A DNA stretch of 58,745 bases from Hydrogenophilales bacterium 16-64-40 (GTDB taxonomy: Bacteria > Pseudomonadota > Gammaproteobacteria > Burkholderiales > Thiobacillaceae): NCBI GenBank assembly GCA_002256995.1, contig NCGX01000014.1:1-58745 (forward strand), in the 5' to 3' direction. Below the pieces are notes generated by a model. The model saw only the letters and a program-made list of their open reading frames with translations. It did not search any database and was not told the DNA's origin. The position numbers were made by a program, and so were the translations under genes. This document shows, in pieces, positions 24,243 through 33,416 of the stretch (positions are counted from its first letter, which is position 1; each line of letters starts with the position of its first letter).

Positions 24243-26522
24243 TTATTTAGTGAGCGCCATGAACAGCTGCGGCAGCCGCTCTGGCAGCCGCTCGATGTGG
24301 TCGATGACGGTGAACTGGCGGCCAAAGATGTCGCCGACGTATTCGTCGGCCTTGGGATCGAGGCTGATGCAGTAGGCGAAAATGCCCTGCTGGTCGAGTT
24401 CCTTGACGGCCTGGCGGGCGTCTTCGACCAGCAGGCGCTCGTCGTGCGTATCGACGTCGGACGGACGGCCGTCGGTGAGGATCAGCATCAGTTTCTTGTC
24501 GGCCGGGCGCGCGCCGAGGTAGTGCGCGGCGTGGCGCATGGCGGCGCCCATGCGGGTGGAATAGCCCGCTTCCATCGCGGCGAGGCGCGCTTTCACGTCG
24601 TCGTTGAAGTGTTCGCCGTAGCCCTTGATGTGCAGGTAGCGCACGTCGTGGCGGGTGTTGGAGTGGAAGCCGGCAATCGCGAATGGGTCGCCCAGTTTTT
24701 CGATCGACCAGGCCAGGAGCGAGACCGCTTCCTGGGACAGCTCGAGGATGGTCTGGTCGGAGCCGGCCGCCTTTTCGTTCAATGATTCCGACAGGTCGAG
24801 CAGCAGCATGACGGCGATGTCGCGGCCGTCGGTGCGGTGACTCATGTTGATGCGCGGGTCGGGGGTGGCGCCGCCCTTGAAGTCGATCAGCGAGCGGATG
24901 GCGACGTCGAGGTCGAGCTCGCTGCCCTCTTCCTGGTAGCGGATGCGCACCTTGTCCTGCGGCTTCAACAGGTCGAGCATCTTCTTCAGCTGCTTGGCGA
25001 GCGCGGCGTGCTTGGCGAGCAGGCGGTCGATGTCGGCGGCGTTGCCGGCAGGATGCAGCGCGGCGTACACGCTGGCCCAGTCGGGGCGATAGGTCTGGCT
25101 CGCGTAGTCCCACTCGGGGTAGTGGCGCGGCGGCAGGCCCTGGATTTCCTCGCCCGGTTCGATCTTGCGCGTCTCGTCGAAGCGCTCTTCCTCGTCGCCC
25201 GCCTCGATGAATTTCCACAGCTGGCGGTTGTCGTCGCGGTAATCGACCACGGTGTCGTCGAAATGCACGCGGGCGAACTGGTCACTCTGGAGCCGGGTTT
25301 TGGCGACATAACTCAGCGCCAAGGCGGCGATTTCCTGTGTGTTGGATTCGCGCTGCCCTGATTCACTTGGCGCCATGACGGCATGGAAGCGGGCGACGAA
25401 GTCGTTCAGGGCCGCGTCGGTATAGCCGTGATCCGGATCGAGCAGCGCGCGCGACAGCATCGCCATGCGGTGGCGCAGGCAGGAGGTGGTCTGCGGATCG
25501 CACGCGCTCTCCGCAGGCTTCGGGTGCAGCGCGAGGAACAGGCGGCGCAGGCCGGGGTATTCGCGGATCAGCAGCGTGTCGATGCGGCAGTCCTCGAAGA
25601 ACTCCACCGCCATGCGCTGGAACGGGCTCCAGTTGTCGGCGATCTGCGCCTCGGACCAGCGGCGGTGGCCGACGATGTGGGCGAGCACGGCGCGGTAGCG
25701 GTCGATGCCGGATATTTCACCGGCGGCGTCGTACACGTCCGGCAGGCGGATGCCGAGCTTGTCGTAGTAGGGAATCGGCTTGCGCAGTTCGTCGAACGCG
25801 GTCGAGTACGGCACCAGCTGGTCGCCGTCCTGCCACAGGCCGCGCAGGTAAAGATCGAGCTTGCGCTCGACGTCCACCAGCAATGTGCCATGGCGTTCGC
25901 GCTGCAGCACGGCGCGTGCGTCGGCCGACTGCAGGCTGAAATAATCCTTCTGCCGCTCGGGATGGGTGCGGTAGTTGCGGATGCCGTATTCGACCCAGTT
26001 CTTCAGGCCGGCGAGCGTCAGCTGGTTGAGCAGGTTCGGCGCCTGGGCGAGAAAATCCGGCAGGCCGGGACTGGGAAAGGTGGTGTGGTGGCCGTGGATG
26101 GAGCCGGTGGTGCGCTCCATGAAATCCAGGATCACGTCGAGGTAGCGCTGCAGCAGTTCCTGCGACTGCAGCCGGCGCGCCACCGGCGCCAGCGTTTCCA
26201 GAAACGGCGTGATGGCGCTGCCGTTGGGCGACTTCTGCATGCGCTGGACCAGCGCCATCACCGCCGGCAACGCCACCTCGCCGACCGCCTTGGCGGTGGA
26301 CGGCCACTCTTCCATGAAGGCCAGCATCGGCTCGACGCCGCGCCCCAGCTTGCCGATGACGCGGCCGGCTTCGAGGTAGGCGTCGATGCCTTCGCGCGTG
26401 AGCTCCGCCAGCGCTTCCGCCATCAGGTCGTCGAACACCGCCGCCACCTGCGGAAAGCGGGTGTCGAGCTGCTTCCAGTAGGCTGCCATCAGGGGATGCT
26501 GGTATTCGGTGGCGCTAGTCAT
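24243..26522 (-). CDS. cbbO: RuBisCO activase subunit CbbO (VWA domain)
   Basis: A 759-residue CbbO. The C-terminal third is a von Willebrand factor A domain with the MIDAS motif LLLDLSESLNEK and later ILTDGRPSDVDTHD. The long N-terminal region is helical. With the AAA+ protein CbbQ it forms the CbbQO activase, which removes inhibitory sugar phosphates from RuBisCO; the Q2O2 type in acidithiobacilli works on form II enzyme, which fits the cbbM next door. ATG 26522 starts MTSATEYQHP. A repeat element of about 86 bases separates it from cbbQ. Confidence 0.93.
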   Translation of the reverse strand: MTSATEYQHPLMAAYWKQLDTRFPQVAAVFDDLMAEALAELTREGIDAYLEAGRVIGKLGRGVEPMLAFMEEWPSTAKAVGEVALPAVMALVQRMQKSPNGSAITPFLETLAPVARRLQSQELLQRYLDVILDFMERTTGSIHGHHTTFPSPGLPDFLAQAPNLLNQLTLAGLKNWVEYGIRNYRTHPERQKDYFSLQSADARAVLQRERHGTLLVDVERKLDLYLRGLWQDGDQLVPYSTAFDELRKPIPYYDKLGIRLPDVYDAAGEISGIDRYRAVLAHIVGHRRWSEAQIADNWSPFQRMAVEFFEDCRIDTLLIREYPGLRRLFLALHPKPAESACDPQTTSCLRHRMAMLSRALLDPDHGYTDAALNDFVARFHAVMAPSESGQRESNTQEIAALALSYVAKTRLQSDQFARVHFDDTVVDYRDDNRQLWKFIEAGDEEERFDETRKIEPGEEIQGLPPRHYPEWDYASQTYRPDWASVYAALHPAGNAADIDRLLAKHAALAKQLKKMLDLLKPQDKVRIRYQEEGSELDLDVAIRSLIDFKGGATPDPRINMSHRTDGRDIAVMLLLDLSESLNEKAAGSDQTILELSQEAVSLLAWSIEKLGDPFAIAGFHSNTRHDVRYLHIKGYGEHFNDDVKARLAAMEAGYSTRMGAAMRHAAHYLGARPADKKLMLILTDGRPSDVDTHDERLLVEDARQAVKELDQQGIFAYCISLDPKADEYVGDIFGRQFTVIDHIERLPERLPQLFMALTK

Positions 26523-26551
26523 GATTGGCGCGGCTCGGTGCACACCGAATT

Positions 26552-26637
26552 GTCATTGCGAGGCGCGCAGCGACGCGGCAACCCAGAGGCCGCCGCACAT
26601 GCAAATGGCGGGATTGCTTCGCTTCGATCGCAATGAC
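26552..26637. repeat. Inverted-repeat (MITE-like) element between cbbQ and cbbO
   Basis: GTCATTGCGAGG at the left pairs with CGATCGCAATGAC at the right end, and the interior has GCAACCC against GGATTGC. This CATTGCGAG...CGCAATG architecture is widespread as a short repeat in proteobacterial genomes. It fills nearly the whole gap and would form a long hairpin in the cbbMQO transcript. Confidence 0.7.
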
Positions 26638-26645
26638 GAGGTTGT

Positions 26646-27449
26646 TCAGGCAAACGTGGCATCGATCGCGTGATCCAGCGTGTCGCGGATATCGGCATCG
26701 TCGGTGATCGGGCGCACCATGGCCATGCGGCAGGCGTCGCGCGGTTCCACGCCGTCCTTGATCAGGGTCGCCGCGTATACCAAGAGGCGCGTCGAGATGC
26801 CCTCGTCCAGCCCGTGCCCTTTCAGGTTGCGCGCGACGCCGCCGATCTTCACCAGCTGGGCCGCCACGGCTGCGTCCATGCCGGTTTCCTTCGCCACGAT
26901 CTGCGCTTCCAGCGCCGCATCGGGGTAGTCGAAATCGAAGGCGGTGAAACGCTGCTTGGTCGACTGCTTGAGATCCTTCATCAGCGTCTGGTAGCCGGGA
27001 TTGTAGGAAATCACCAGCTGGAAGTCGGGGTGCGCGTGGATCAGCTCGCCCTTTTTATCGAGCGGCAGGGTGCGGCGATGGTCGGTCAGCGGGTGAATCA
27101 CCACGGTGGTGTCCTGCCGAGCCTCGACGATCTCGTCCAGATAGCAGATGGCGCCGATGCGCGCGGCGACGGTGAGCGGGCCGTCGAGCCAGCGGGTGCC
27201 GTTGGCTTCGAGCAGGTAGCGCCCCACCAGATCGCTGGCGGTCATGTCCTCGTTGCAGGCCACGGTAATCAGCGGCTTGTTGAGCTTCCACGCCATGTAT
27301 TCGACGAAGCGCGATTTGCCGCAGCCGGTGGGGCCTTTCACCATCACCGGCAGGCGGTTGCGGTAGGCGGCCTCGTACAGCGCGACTTCGTTCTTCTGCT
27401 GCTGGTAGTAGGGTTCCTGCACAAGCTTGTACTGGTCTTTGTTCGTCAT
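26646..27449 (-). CDS. cbbQ: RuBisCO activase AAA+ subunit CbbQ
   Basis: A 267-residue MoxR-type AAA+ ATPase. Walker A is [15 protein letters not shown], Walker B is [10 protein letters not shown], and the sensor region reads [10 protein letters not shown]. It works as a hexameric motor with CbbO to reactivate RuBisCO. The length and sequence are typical for CbbQ beside form II cbbM. It lies downstream of cbbM, separated by a hairpin with a T-run that may lower its expression relative to the enzyme. Confidence 0.94.
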   Translation of the reverse strand: MTNKDQYKLVQEPYYQQQKNEVALYEAAYRNRLPVMVKGPTGCGKSRFVEYMAWKLNKPLITVACNEDMTASDLVGRYLLEANGTRWLDGPLTVAARIGAICYLDEIVEARQDTTVVIHPLTDHRRTLPLDKKGELIHAHPDFQLVISYNPGYQTLMKDLKQSTKQRFTAFDFDYPDAALEAQIVAKETGMDAAVAAQLVKIGGVARNLKGHGLDEGISTRLLVYAATLIKDGVEPRDACRMAMVRPITDDADIRDTLDHAIDATFA

Positions 27450-27470
27450 CTTGATTCCTCACGGCGGAAG

Positions 27471-27498
27471 AAAAAACGCCCCCAGCAAGCCGGGGGCG
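27471..27498 (-). terminator. Terminator between cbbM and cbbQ
   Basis: Read on the minus strand, CGCCCCC and GGGGGCG pair around an eight-base loop and six T follow (27471-27476). It lies just before the cbbQ start. Partial read-through would give much RuBisCO and little activase. Confidence 0.8.
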
Positions 27499-27579
27499 CG
27501 TAACGCTGGGGTGGCTTGCGGCGGCTAGGCCCGCCTCAACTGCCCCACGAGGGGACGATATGCTTCGTCCTCCGCGTAC

Positions 27580-28962
27580 TTACTTGTGCACGCCCAGCTT
27601 TTCACGCCAGCCGGGGAAGATCTTGTCGGCATCGCCGGGGAAGGACTCGAACGCGCGGGCGAACTCCTTGTGCTCTTTCGCGTATTCGATCGGATCGGCG
27701 CCCGACTTCCAGCACTCGTACGACTGGCGCAGCGAGATCGCGCCGGCCGCCGGGCTGTCGATGTGGCCGTAGGAGCCGCCGCCGGAGGTGTTGATGACGT
27801 TGCCGTGACCCAGGTTCTCGAAGAAGCCGGGCAGGCGCAGCGCGTTCATGCCGCCGGAAATGATCGGGGTGGTGGGCTTCATGCCGTACCACTTCTGGAA
27901 GTAGACCGGGCCCTGGCACTCGTCGCGCTCGATCATGTAGGCGATGTTCTTGTCGCTGTTCTCGCCTTCCATCTTGCCGTAGCCCATGGTGCCGACGTGG
28001 ATGCCGGACGCCCCCTGCAGACGCGAGATCTTGGCGAGCACGAACGCGGTGTAGCCGCGCAGTGCCGACGGCGAGGTGATCATGCCGTGGCCGGCGCGGT
28101 GGTAGTGCAGGTACTGAGCGGGGTACTGACGGCGGGCAGTGGTGATCATGCCGGGGCCGCCGACGAAACCGTCGACCAGGAACGCAACCTTGTCCGCATC
28201 GGGGCCGAAGGCTTCCAGGATGAAATCGGCGCGGGCGCACATTTCATAGTGGTCGTCGGCCGTGATGTTGGCGGAGAACAGCTTGGCCTGGCCGGTTTCG
28301 TCCTGGGCGCGCTTCATCGCGTCGTACACCAGCGGGTAGACCTTCTTGGCCGGGCAGAACACCTGGTTGCCCTGGGGTTCGTCGTTCTTGATGAAGTCGC
28401 CGCCCAGCCAGAACTGGTAGGCAGCAGCCGCGAACGGCTCGGGACGCAGGCCCAGCTTCGGCTTGATGATGGTGCCGGAGATGTAGCCGCCGTTGACGAC
28501 CGGGCGGCCGAGGATGCGCCACATGTCGGAGATGTCCTTGGAGGGGCCGTCGAACAGCTGGATGGCGCGCTCGGGCATGTAGAAGTCATGGATCTTGGCG
28601 TGCTCGATGTCGCCCATGCCCTGGTTGTTGCCGATCACCAGCGTCAGGAACGACACGATCATCATGCGACCGTCGGTGATGTTGCGGTCGAACAGCTCGA
28701 TCGGGTAAGCGATCCGCATGTCTTCGGTCGCTTCGTCGATGTAATACACCAGCGCGTCGACGCCCTTGGTGAAATCGTCGGTGGTGGAGACTTCAACGTT
28801 GGTGCCGGTGGACGACTCGGCGGCGAAGTGGGCGGCGCATGACAGGTAGCTGCCAAAGCCGGGCTTCGGCTTCATCTTGTAGGCGACGAGGATGTGCTTG
28901 CCACCCTTGATGAGGTCTTCTTCCTTGAGGGAGAGGTCGGCGTAACGTGCGGATTGATCCAT
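27580..28962 (-). CDS. cbbM: Ribulose-1,5-bisphosphate carboxylase/oxygenase, form II
   Basis: A 460-residue form II RuBisCO, the normal length. Active-site segments include [15 protein letters not shown], the carbamylated-lysine motif [24 protein letters not shown], and the phosphate-binding SGGGSYGH. It fixes CO2 onto ribulose bisphosphate in the Calvin cycle; form II favours high CO2 and low O2. ATG 28962 has AGGAG seven bases upstream. It heads the cbbM-cbbQ-cbbO cluster, and a divergent cbbR lies 138 bases upstream. Confidence 0.97.
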   Translation of the reverse strand: MDQSARYADLSLKEEDLIKGGKHILVAYKMKPKPGFGSYLSCAAHFAAESSTGTNVEVSTTDDFTKGVDALVYYIDEATEDMRIAYPIELFDRNITDGRMMIVSFLTLVIGNNQGMGDIEHAKIHDFYMPERAIQLFDGPSKDISDMWRILGRPVVNGGYISGTIIKPKLGLRPEPFAAAAYQFWLGGDFIKNDEPQGNQVFCPAKKVYPLVYDAMKRAQDETGQAKLFSANITADDHYEMCARADFILEAFGPDADKVAFLVDGFVGGPGMITTARRQYPAQYLHYHRAGHGMITSPSALRGYTAFVLAKISRLQGASGIHVGTMGYGKMEGENSDKNIAYMIERDECQGPVYFQKWYGMKPTTPIISGGMNALRLPGFFENLGHGNVINTSGGGSYGHIDSPAAGAISLRQSYECWKSGADPIEYAKEHKEFARAFESFPGDADKIFPGWREKLGVHK

Positions 28963-29060
28963 TGCATGACTCCTGCGGTAGATAAACAAGGCCTCAGGAG
29001 CAATACCCCTGAGCACGACAGGGGCGGACTATACGGAGGACTAACTATAATTAATATTAA

Positions 29061-29080
29061 ATTGTTATGATCGAAACAAT
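29061..29080. promoter_or_regulatory. Candidate CbbR binding site in the cbbM-cbbR gap
   Basis: ATTGTT and AACAAT form a perfect inverted repeat across eight bases (T-N-rich LysR-box style) in an AT-rich gap. TTAATATTAA lies just left of it. LysR regulators bind such sites between their own gene and the target, so control of cbbM from here is likely. Confidence 0.5.
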
Positions 29081-29100
29081 ATCGTTTTACTTATACATTT

Positions 29101-30009
29101 ATGCGCCGACTGACGCTACGCCAATTCCGGGTGTTTGAGGCGGTTGCCCGTCACCTGTCGTTTTCGCGGGCGGCGGAAGAACTGCATCTATCGCAGCCTG
29201 CCGTCTCGATGCAGGTGAAGGGGATCGAGACCATTCTGGGGATGCGGCTTACCGAACAGCTAGGGAAGAAAATCTTCCTCACCGAGGCCGGGCGCGAAGT
29301 GCTGCACGCCAGCCGGACCATCACCGCACGACTGGACGACATGCAGGCCAACCTGGCGCAGCTGCGCAGCATCGACAGTGGCCGCCTCAGCCTTGCCGCG
29401 ACCTCGACGGTGAACGTGGTCGCCACCGACATCCTCGCCCGCTTTCGCGGCCGGCACCCCGGGGTGACGGTTCATCTGGACGTATCCAACCGGGCCGCCG
29501 TGCTGGACCAGCTGATCGGCAACCGCATCGACCTCGCCATCATGGGCCAGGTGCCCGACGGGCTGGGCCTGGAGGCCATCCGCTTCATGGACAATCCGCT
29601 GGTGGTGATCGCCCCGCCCGACCATCCGCTGGTCGGCAAGAAGAACGCCTCCGTCGCAAGCCTGGCCGCCGAATCCTTCCTGGTGCGCGAGGCCGGCTCC
29701 GGCACCCGCGGCGCGATGGAGCGTTTCTTCGCCGCCCGCGAACTGGAAATCCAGAGCAGCATGGAAATGAGCAGCAACGAGGCGATCAAGCAGGCGGTGC
29801 AAGCCGGGCTGGGGCTTGGCATCCTCTCGCTGCAGACGCTGGAAATGGAGCTGGCGCTCAAGCGGCTGGCCGTGCTGGATGTCGACGGCTTCCCCATCAT
29901 GCGCCACTGGTACATCGTCCACCGCGCCGACAAAAGGCTGTCGCCGGCGGCGCTGGCCTTCAAGGACTTCGTGCTGGGGCCGGCGCAGGCGCGGCCTCGA
30001 AAGGGCTGA
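29101..30009 (+). CDS. cbbR: CbbR, LysR-type regulator of the cbbM operon
   Basis: A 302-residue LysR protein. The helix-turn-helix is at about 5-60 (LSFSRAAEELHLSQPAVSMQ) and the effector domain carries NPLVVIAPPDHPLVGKK, EAGSGTRGAME and SSNEAIKQAVQAGLGLGIL. Divergent placement next to cbbM is the classic cbbR arrangement. It is expected to activate cbbM-cbbQ-cbbO when CO2 fixation is needed. The three relics at 1.7-5.6 kb are related but diverged. No clear ribosome site precedes ATG 29101. Confidence 0.9.
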   Translation: MRRLTLRQFRVFEAVARHLSFSRAAEELHLSQPAVSMQVKGIETILGMRLTEQLGKKIFLTEAGREVLHASRTITARLDDMQANLAQLRSIDSGRLSLAATSTVNVVATDILARFRGRHPGVTVHLDVSNRAAVLDQLIGNRIDLAIMGQVPDGLGLEAIRFMDNPLVVIAPPDHPLVGKKNASVASLAAESFLVREAGSGTRGAMERFFAARELEIQSSMEMSSNEAIKQAVQAGLGLGILSLQTLEMELALKRLAVLDVDGFPIMRHWYIVHRADKRLSPAALAFKDFVLGPAQARPRKG

Positions 30010-30151
30010 CCAGGACACGTTTGGCGGCGCGCGCACCCTGCACTAGAATCGCGGCAGTCGGGGCACCCGCCCCCGGCGTCAGGCTTCTCATCCGCAAGAC
30101 GGTATCCCGTCCAAGTCGGGCTGGCTTATTCGTTTTATATGTGAGGACAGC

Positions 30152-30526
30152 ATGGAACCCGGAACCCAACCCCTGAAGCGCTGCGGCTGCGGCACCCCCA
30201 GCGAAAAATGCCCAGACCTGCCGCGCACCATCGCGCCCGCCAAGGTGAACCCGGACACCGCGCTGGTATTCGACGTCCGCCGCGAAGCCGACTACGCCGC
30301 GTCGAATGAAATCATTCCCGGCGCGATGTGGAAAAACCCGGACAAGATCGACGCCTGGATCGGTGCCCTCCCGCTCACGCTCGACGTGGTGGTGTACTGC
30401 GCGCGCGGCGACAGCGTGTCGAACAGCGTGGTCGACCGCCTGCAGGCCGCGGGCGTCAAGGCGCGCTACATCGAGGGCGGCATCGAGGCCTGGAAGGCGG
30501 CGGGCGGCAAGGTCGTCGCCAAGTAA
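30152..30526 (+). CDS. Single-domain rhodanese-like sulfurtransferase
   Basis: A 124-residue cytoplasmic rhodanese. The domain begins ALVFDVRREADYAASNEIIPG and the active-site loop is VVYCARGDSVSN with Cys83; EGGIEAWKAAGG closes it. The N-terminus carries three extra cysteines (11, 13 and 20), which might bind metal or persulfide. Rhodaneses pass sulfane sulfur; the TusE/DsrC protein 94 bases downstream is a plausible partner in a relay. GAGGA precedes ATG 30152. Confidence 0.82.
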   Translation: MEPGTQPLKRCGCGTPSEKCPDLPRTIAPAKVNPDTALVFDVRREADYAASNEIIPGAMWKNPDKIDAWIGALPLTLDVVVYCARGDSVSNSVVDRLQAAGVKARYIEGGIEAWKAAGGKVVAK

Positions 30527-30620
30527 ACCCACACCTGCCCATCGCGATTGGTTGACTAATTTACTTGGTTATTCTATCGTTCGGCATCGTAATTTTTTAC
30601 TGAACACAAGGACACGCATC

Positions 30621-30953
30621 ATGGAACGCGAAATCAACGGCAAAATGGTCGAAACCGACCCCGAAGGCTACCTGGTCAACCTGGAGGACTGGTCCGAAGA
30701 ACTGGCCGTCGAACTGGCCAAGGAAGACAAGCTGGACCTGGGTGAAAACCACTGGAAGATCATTCACTATATGCGTGAATTCTTCGCCCAGAACGGCACT
30801 GCGCCCAACCTGCGCTTCCTGCAAAAAGGCCTGAAGGAAGAATTCGGTCCGGAATGGGGCGACAAGAAATTCCTGTTCGACCTGTTCCCGTTCGGCCCCG
30901 CCAAGCAGGCAGGCCGCTACGCCGGCACCCCGAAGCCGACCGGCTGCGTATAA
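30621..30953 (+). CDS. tusE: TusE/DsrC-family sulfur-relay protein with a single C-terminal cysteine
   Basis: A 110-residue DsrC-family protein. WSEELAVELAKED and FPFGPAKQAG are typical, and the flexible arm ends in TPKPTGCV with the penultimate Cys109. The second cysteine of true DsrC, eleven residues earlier, is Gly98 here. By the known division of the family this makes it TusE-like, a persulfide carrier for tRNA thiolation or sulfur trafficking, rather than the two-cysteine DsrC that partners sulfite reductase. AAGGA lies upstream of ATG 30621, and a strong terminator follows. Confidence 0.83.
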   Translation: MEREINGKMVETDPEGYLVNLEDWSEELAVELAKEDKLDLGENHWKIIHYMREFFAQNGTAPNLRFLQKGLKEEFGPEWGDKKFLFDLFPFGPAKQAGRYAGTPKPTGCV

Positions 30954-30978
30954 GTCAGCAAGCTGTTTGTCGCATCGA

Positions 30979-31005
30979 AACGCCCCGCCCTGTGCGGGGC
31001 GTTTT
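30979..31005 (+). terminator. Rho-independent terminator after tusE
   Basis: CGCCCCGC and GCGGGGCG pair with a five-base loop, followed by TTTT. Confidence 0.82.
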
Positions 31006-31029
31006 GCTTGGGCCGCCGGTCAGCCTCAG

Positions 31030-31503
31030 CTATTTCCGGGCAGCGTCGCTCGCGAACGCATCCACCGGCGATTCGAATGCGATGAACAGCACGCATGGGC
31101 CGGCCGCCCCGCACGTCGCCGAGTGCGGCATCCGGGCCGGGCCGTAGGCATAGGTGCCCGGCGTGAGCACAGCGGTCGGGTGCCCGTCATAGGTCACGTG
31201 AAGCTCGCCGGCCACCAGCACCATGCGCTCGGCCGAGGTATGCCAGTGACGCGGAATCGCCGCATTCGCGGGCACCTTGAAGAAGACGTCGGCATTGTGT
31301 TTGGCCGGGTCGCCGTGGAGCACCGCAATCTCGCAGCCTTTGGGCATGAATTCAGGGCAGCCACCCCATTTGAGCGCGGCGTCCCCGGCGGTGCGCGCCA
31401 GCGGGAGGGCTTGTGCGAAAACCGTGGCAAACGGACTGGCAACAAGCAGCGCCGACAGGGCCGCGCTTAGCGGCAAGCGGCGCAATCTGGTTTGGATGGC
31501 CAT
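31030..31503 (-). CDS. Secreted cupin-domain protein
   Basis: A 157-residue protein with a signal peptide (hydrophobic residues 10-30, likely cut at VFA-QA) and a single cupin barrel. Metal ligands are visible in IPRHWHTSAERMVLVAGELH, the HxH(x)E arrangement, and PHSATC further on. The activity is unknown; related small exported cupins are often annotated as quercetin-dioxygenase-like. GGAGGA before ATG 31503 supports the start. It faces the tusE terminator. Confidence 0.75.
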   Translation of the reverse strand: MAIQTRLRRLPLSAALSALLVASPFATVFAQALPLARTAGDAALKWGGCPEFMPKGCEIAVLHGDPAKHNADVFFKVPANAAIPRHWHTSAERMVLVAGELHVTYDGHPTAVLTPGTYAYGPARMPHSATCGAAGPCVLFIAFESPVDAFASDAARK

Positions 31504-31602
31504 GGGTTCCTCCTCAGGATCGGGAAGGGCTGCCGAGCAGACGCCCAACAGTGCGGTGGACTTATCACCATAGTCCGAAAATCGCGGCAAGGGCGCCGGT
31601 GC

Positions 31603-31635
31603 GTGGTTGTTGCCGCTTTAGCGGCTTACAACCAC
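31603..31635. repeat. REP-like palindrome upstream of purE
   Basis: GTGGTTGT pairs with ACAACCAC, and the inner GCCGCT pairs with AGCGGC around two bases. It is followed by a second GC-rich block (CCTTGCGGGTGCTCCTAC). This resembles the extragenic palindromes typical of proteobacteria. Confidence 0.6.
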
Positions 31636-31771
31636 GGCCTACCCCTTGCGGGTGCTCCTACGAACCCTCGGACCTGAGGGGCGGCGCGGCGCCGCGATTT
31701 CGCACCGCCGCGCCGCGAATTGCAGACAGCTCTCGCGTTAAAATGCCGCTTTTATTCGGCGAATCAGGCAT

Positions 31772-32266
31772 ATGAACGCTCCTCTGGTCGGTGTGGTGAT
31801 GGGCTCTTCCAGCGACTGGGAGGTGATGAAGCATGCGGCGATGCTGCTGAAACAGCTGGGCATCCACTTCGAGACGAAGGTGGTGTCGGCGCACCGCACG
31901 CCGGATCTGCTGTACGAATACGCCGCCAGCGCCGAAGCGCGCGGCCTCAAAGCGATCATCGCAGGGGCCGGCGGCGCCGCCCACCTGCCGGGCATGATCG
32001 CCGCCAAGACCATCGTGCCGGTGCTCGGCGTGCCGGTGCCGTCGAAATACCTCAAGGGCATGGATTCGCTGCTGTCCATCGTGCAAATGCCGAAGGGCAT
32101 TCCGGTCGCCACCTTCGCCATCGGCGAGGCCGGCGCAGCCAACGCGGCGCTGTTCGCGGCGGCGCTGATCGCGCGCTACGACAATGGGTTGGCGGCGCAA
32201 CTCAACGACTTCCGCCGCGGCCAGTCGGATTCGGTGATGGCGATGGAGCTGCCCGATGTCGAGTAA
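31772..32266 (+). CDS. purE: N5-carboxyaminoimidazole ribonucleotide mutase
   Basis: A 164-residue class I PurE with [16 protein letters not shown], the [13 protein letters not shown] motif with the catalytic His, and [16 protein letters not shown]. It converts N5-CAIR to CAIR in de novo purine synthesis. The purK gene overlaps its end by 11 bases, so the two steps are made from one transcript. Confidence 0.96.
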   Translation: MNAPLVGVVMGSSSDWEVMKHAAMLLKQLGIHFETKVVSAHRTPDLLYEYAASAEARGLKAIIAGAGGAAHLPGMIAAKTIVPVLGVPVPSKYLKGMDSLLSIVQMPKGIPVATFAIGEAGAANAALFAAALIARYDNGLAAQLNDFRRGQSDSVMAMELPDVE

Positions 32267-33416
32267 GCCGCTGCCCGTTTTGCCCGGAGCGAAGCTGCCC
32301 ATTTTGCCAGGTGCAACCCTCGGCATCCTCGGCGGCGGCCAGCTCGGCCGCATGTTCACCCTCGCCGCGCGCACCATGGGCTACAAGGTCATGGTGCTCG
32401 ACCCCGACGCCGCCAGCCCCGCCGGCCAGATGGCCGATGTGCATGTGCGGGCGGACTACGCCGACCTCGCTGCCCTGAGAAAACTCGGCGCAGCCTGCGC
32501 TGCCGTCACCACCGAATTTGAAAATGTCCCTGCCGCCAGCCTGATCGAGCTGGCGAAGCACTGCCGGGTGTCGCCCGGCGCCGACGCGGTCGCCATCGTG
32601 CAGGACCGCAGCCACGAAAAGGCCTGGCTCGCCGACAACGGCTTTGCCACCGCACCGTTTGCGCTGGTCGATTCCGAGGCCGACCTCGAAGCCGCGCTGG
32701 CGACAACCGGCGCGCCGGCGCTGTTGAAAGTGTCGCGCTTCGGCTACGACGGCAAGGGCCAGGCCCGGGTCGGCACGCTGGAAGAGGCGCGTGCCGCCTT
32801 CCGCGAATTCGGCGGCCAGGCCTGCGTGCTGGAAGGCTTCGTCCAGCTCGAGCTTGAGGTCTCGGTGGTGCTGGCGCGCGACGATGCGGGCCGGTGCGCG
32901 CTGTTCCCGGTCGCCGAAAACCGCCACGACGGCGGCATCCTCGACGTCTCCATCGTCCCCGCACGCATCCCCGACAGCCTTGCCCAGGCGGCGCGCGAAA
33001 TGGCGCGCGCGGTGGCCGACAAGCTCGGTTACGTCGGCGTGATGGCGGTCGAATTCTTCATCGCCGGCGGCCAGTTGATGATCAACGAAATCGCCCCGCG
33101 CCCGCACAACTCCGGCCACTACACGCTGGATGCCTGCGTCACCGACCAGTTCGAGCAGCAGGTGCGTGTGCTCGCCGGCCTGCCGTTGGGCGACACCCGG
33201 CTCTTGTCGCCGGCGGTGATGGTCAACCTCCTCGGCGACCGCTGGCACGACGGCGGCCCGCGCTGGGCCGCGCTGCTCACGCACGACAACATCAAGCTGC
33301 ACCTGTACGGCAAGGAGGCGGCACGCCCGGGACGCAAGATGGGGCATTTCAACGTGCTCGACGCCGACCCGGCAGCCGCGCTGCAGCTGGCCGAACAGAT
33401 GCGCCATGCGCTCTAG
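32256..33416 (+). CDS. purK: 5-(carboxyamino)imidazole ribonucleotide synthase
   Basis: A 386-residue ATP-grasp enzyme that makes N5-CAIR from AIR, bicarbonate and [15 protein letters not shown] (from residue 22), [20 protein letters not shown] and [13 protein letters not shown] are diagnostic. The first 20 residues are an odd extension in which LPVLPGAK and LPILPGAT repeat, coded by a 24-base tandem duplication (32271-32318). The next gene overlaps the end by 11 bases. Confidence 0.95.
   Translation: MSSKPLPVLPGAKLPILPGATLGILGGGQLGRMFTLAARTMGYKVMVLDPDAASPAGQMADVHVRADYADLAALRKLGAACAAVTTEFENVPAASLIELAKHCRVSPGADAVAIVQDRSHEKAWLADNGFATAPFALVDSEADLEAALATTGAPALLKVSRFGYDGKGQARVGTLEEARAAFREFGGQACVLEGFVQLELEVSVVLARDDAGRCALFPVAENRHDGGILDVSIVPARIPDSLAQAAREMARAVADKLGYVGVMAVEFFIAGGQLMINEIAPRPHNSGHYTLDACVTDQFEQQVRVLAGLPLGDTRLLSPAVMVNLLGDRWHDGGPRWAALLTHDNIKLHLYGKEAARPGRKMGHFNVLDADPAAALQLAEQMRHAL

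Noticed and set aside
25383-26636. Open frame of 417 codons on the plus strand
   Set aside because: It lies fully opposite cbbO, has biased Arg/Gln/His-rich composition without any domain, and reflects GC-rich third positions of the real gene.
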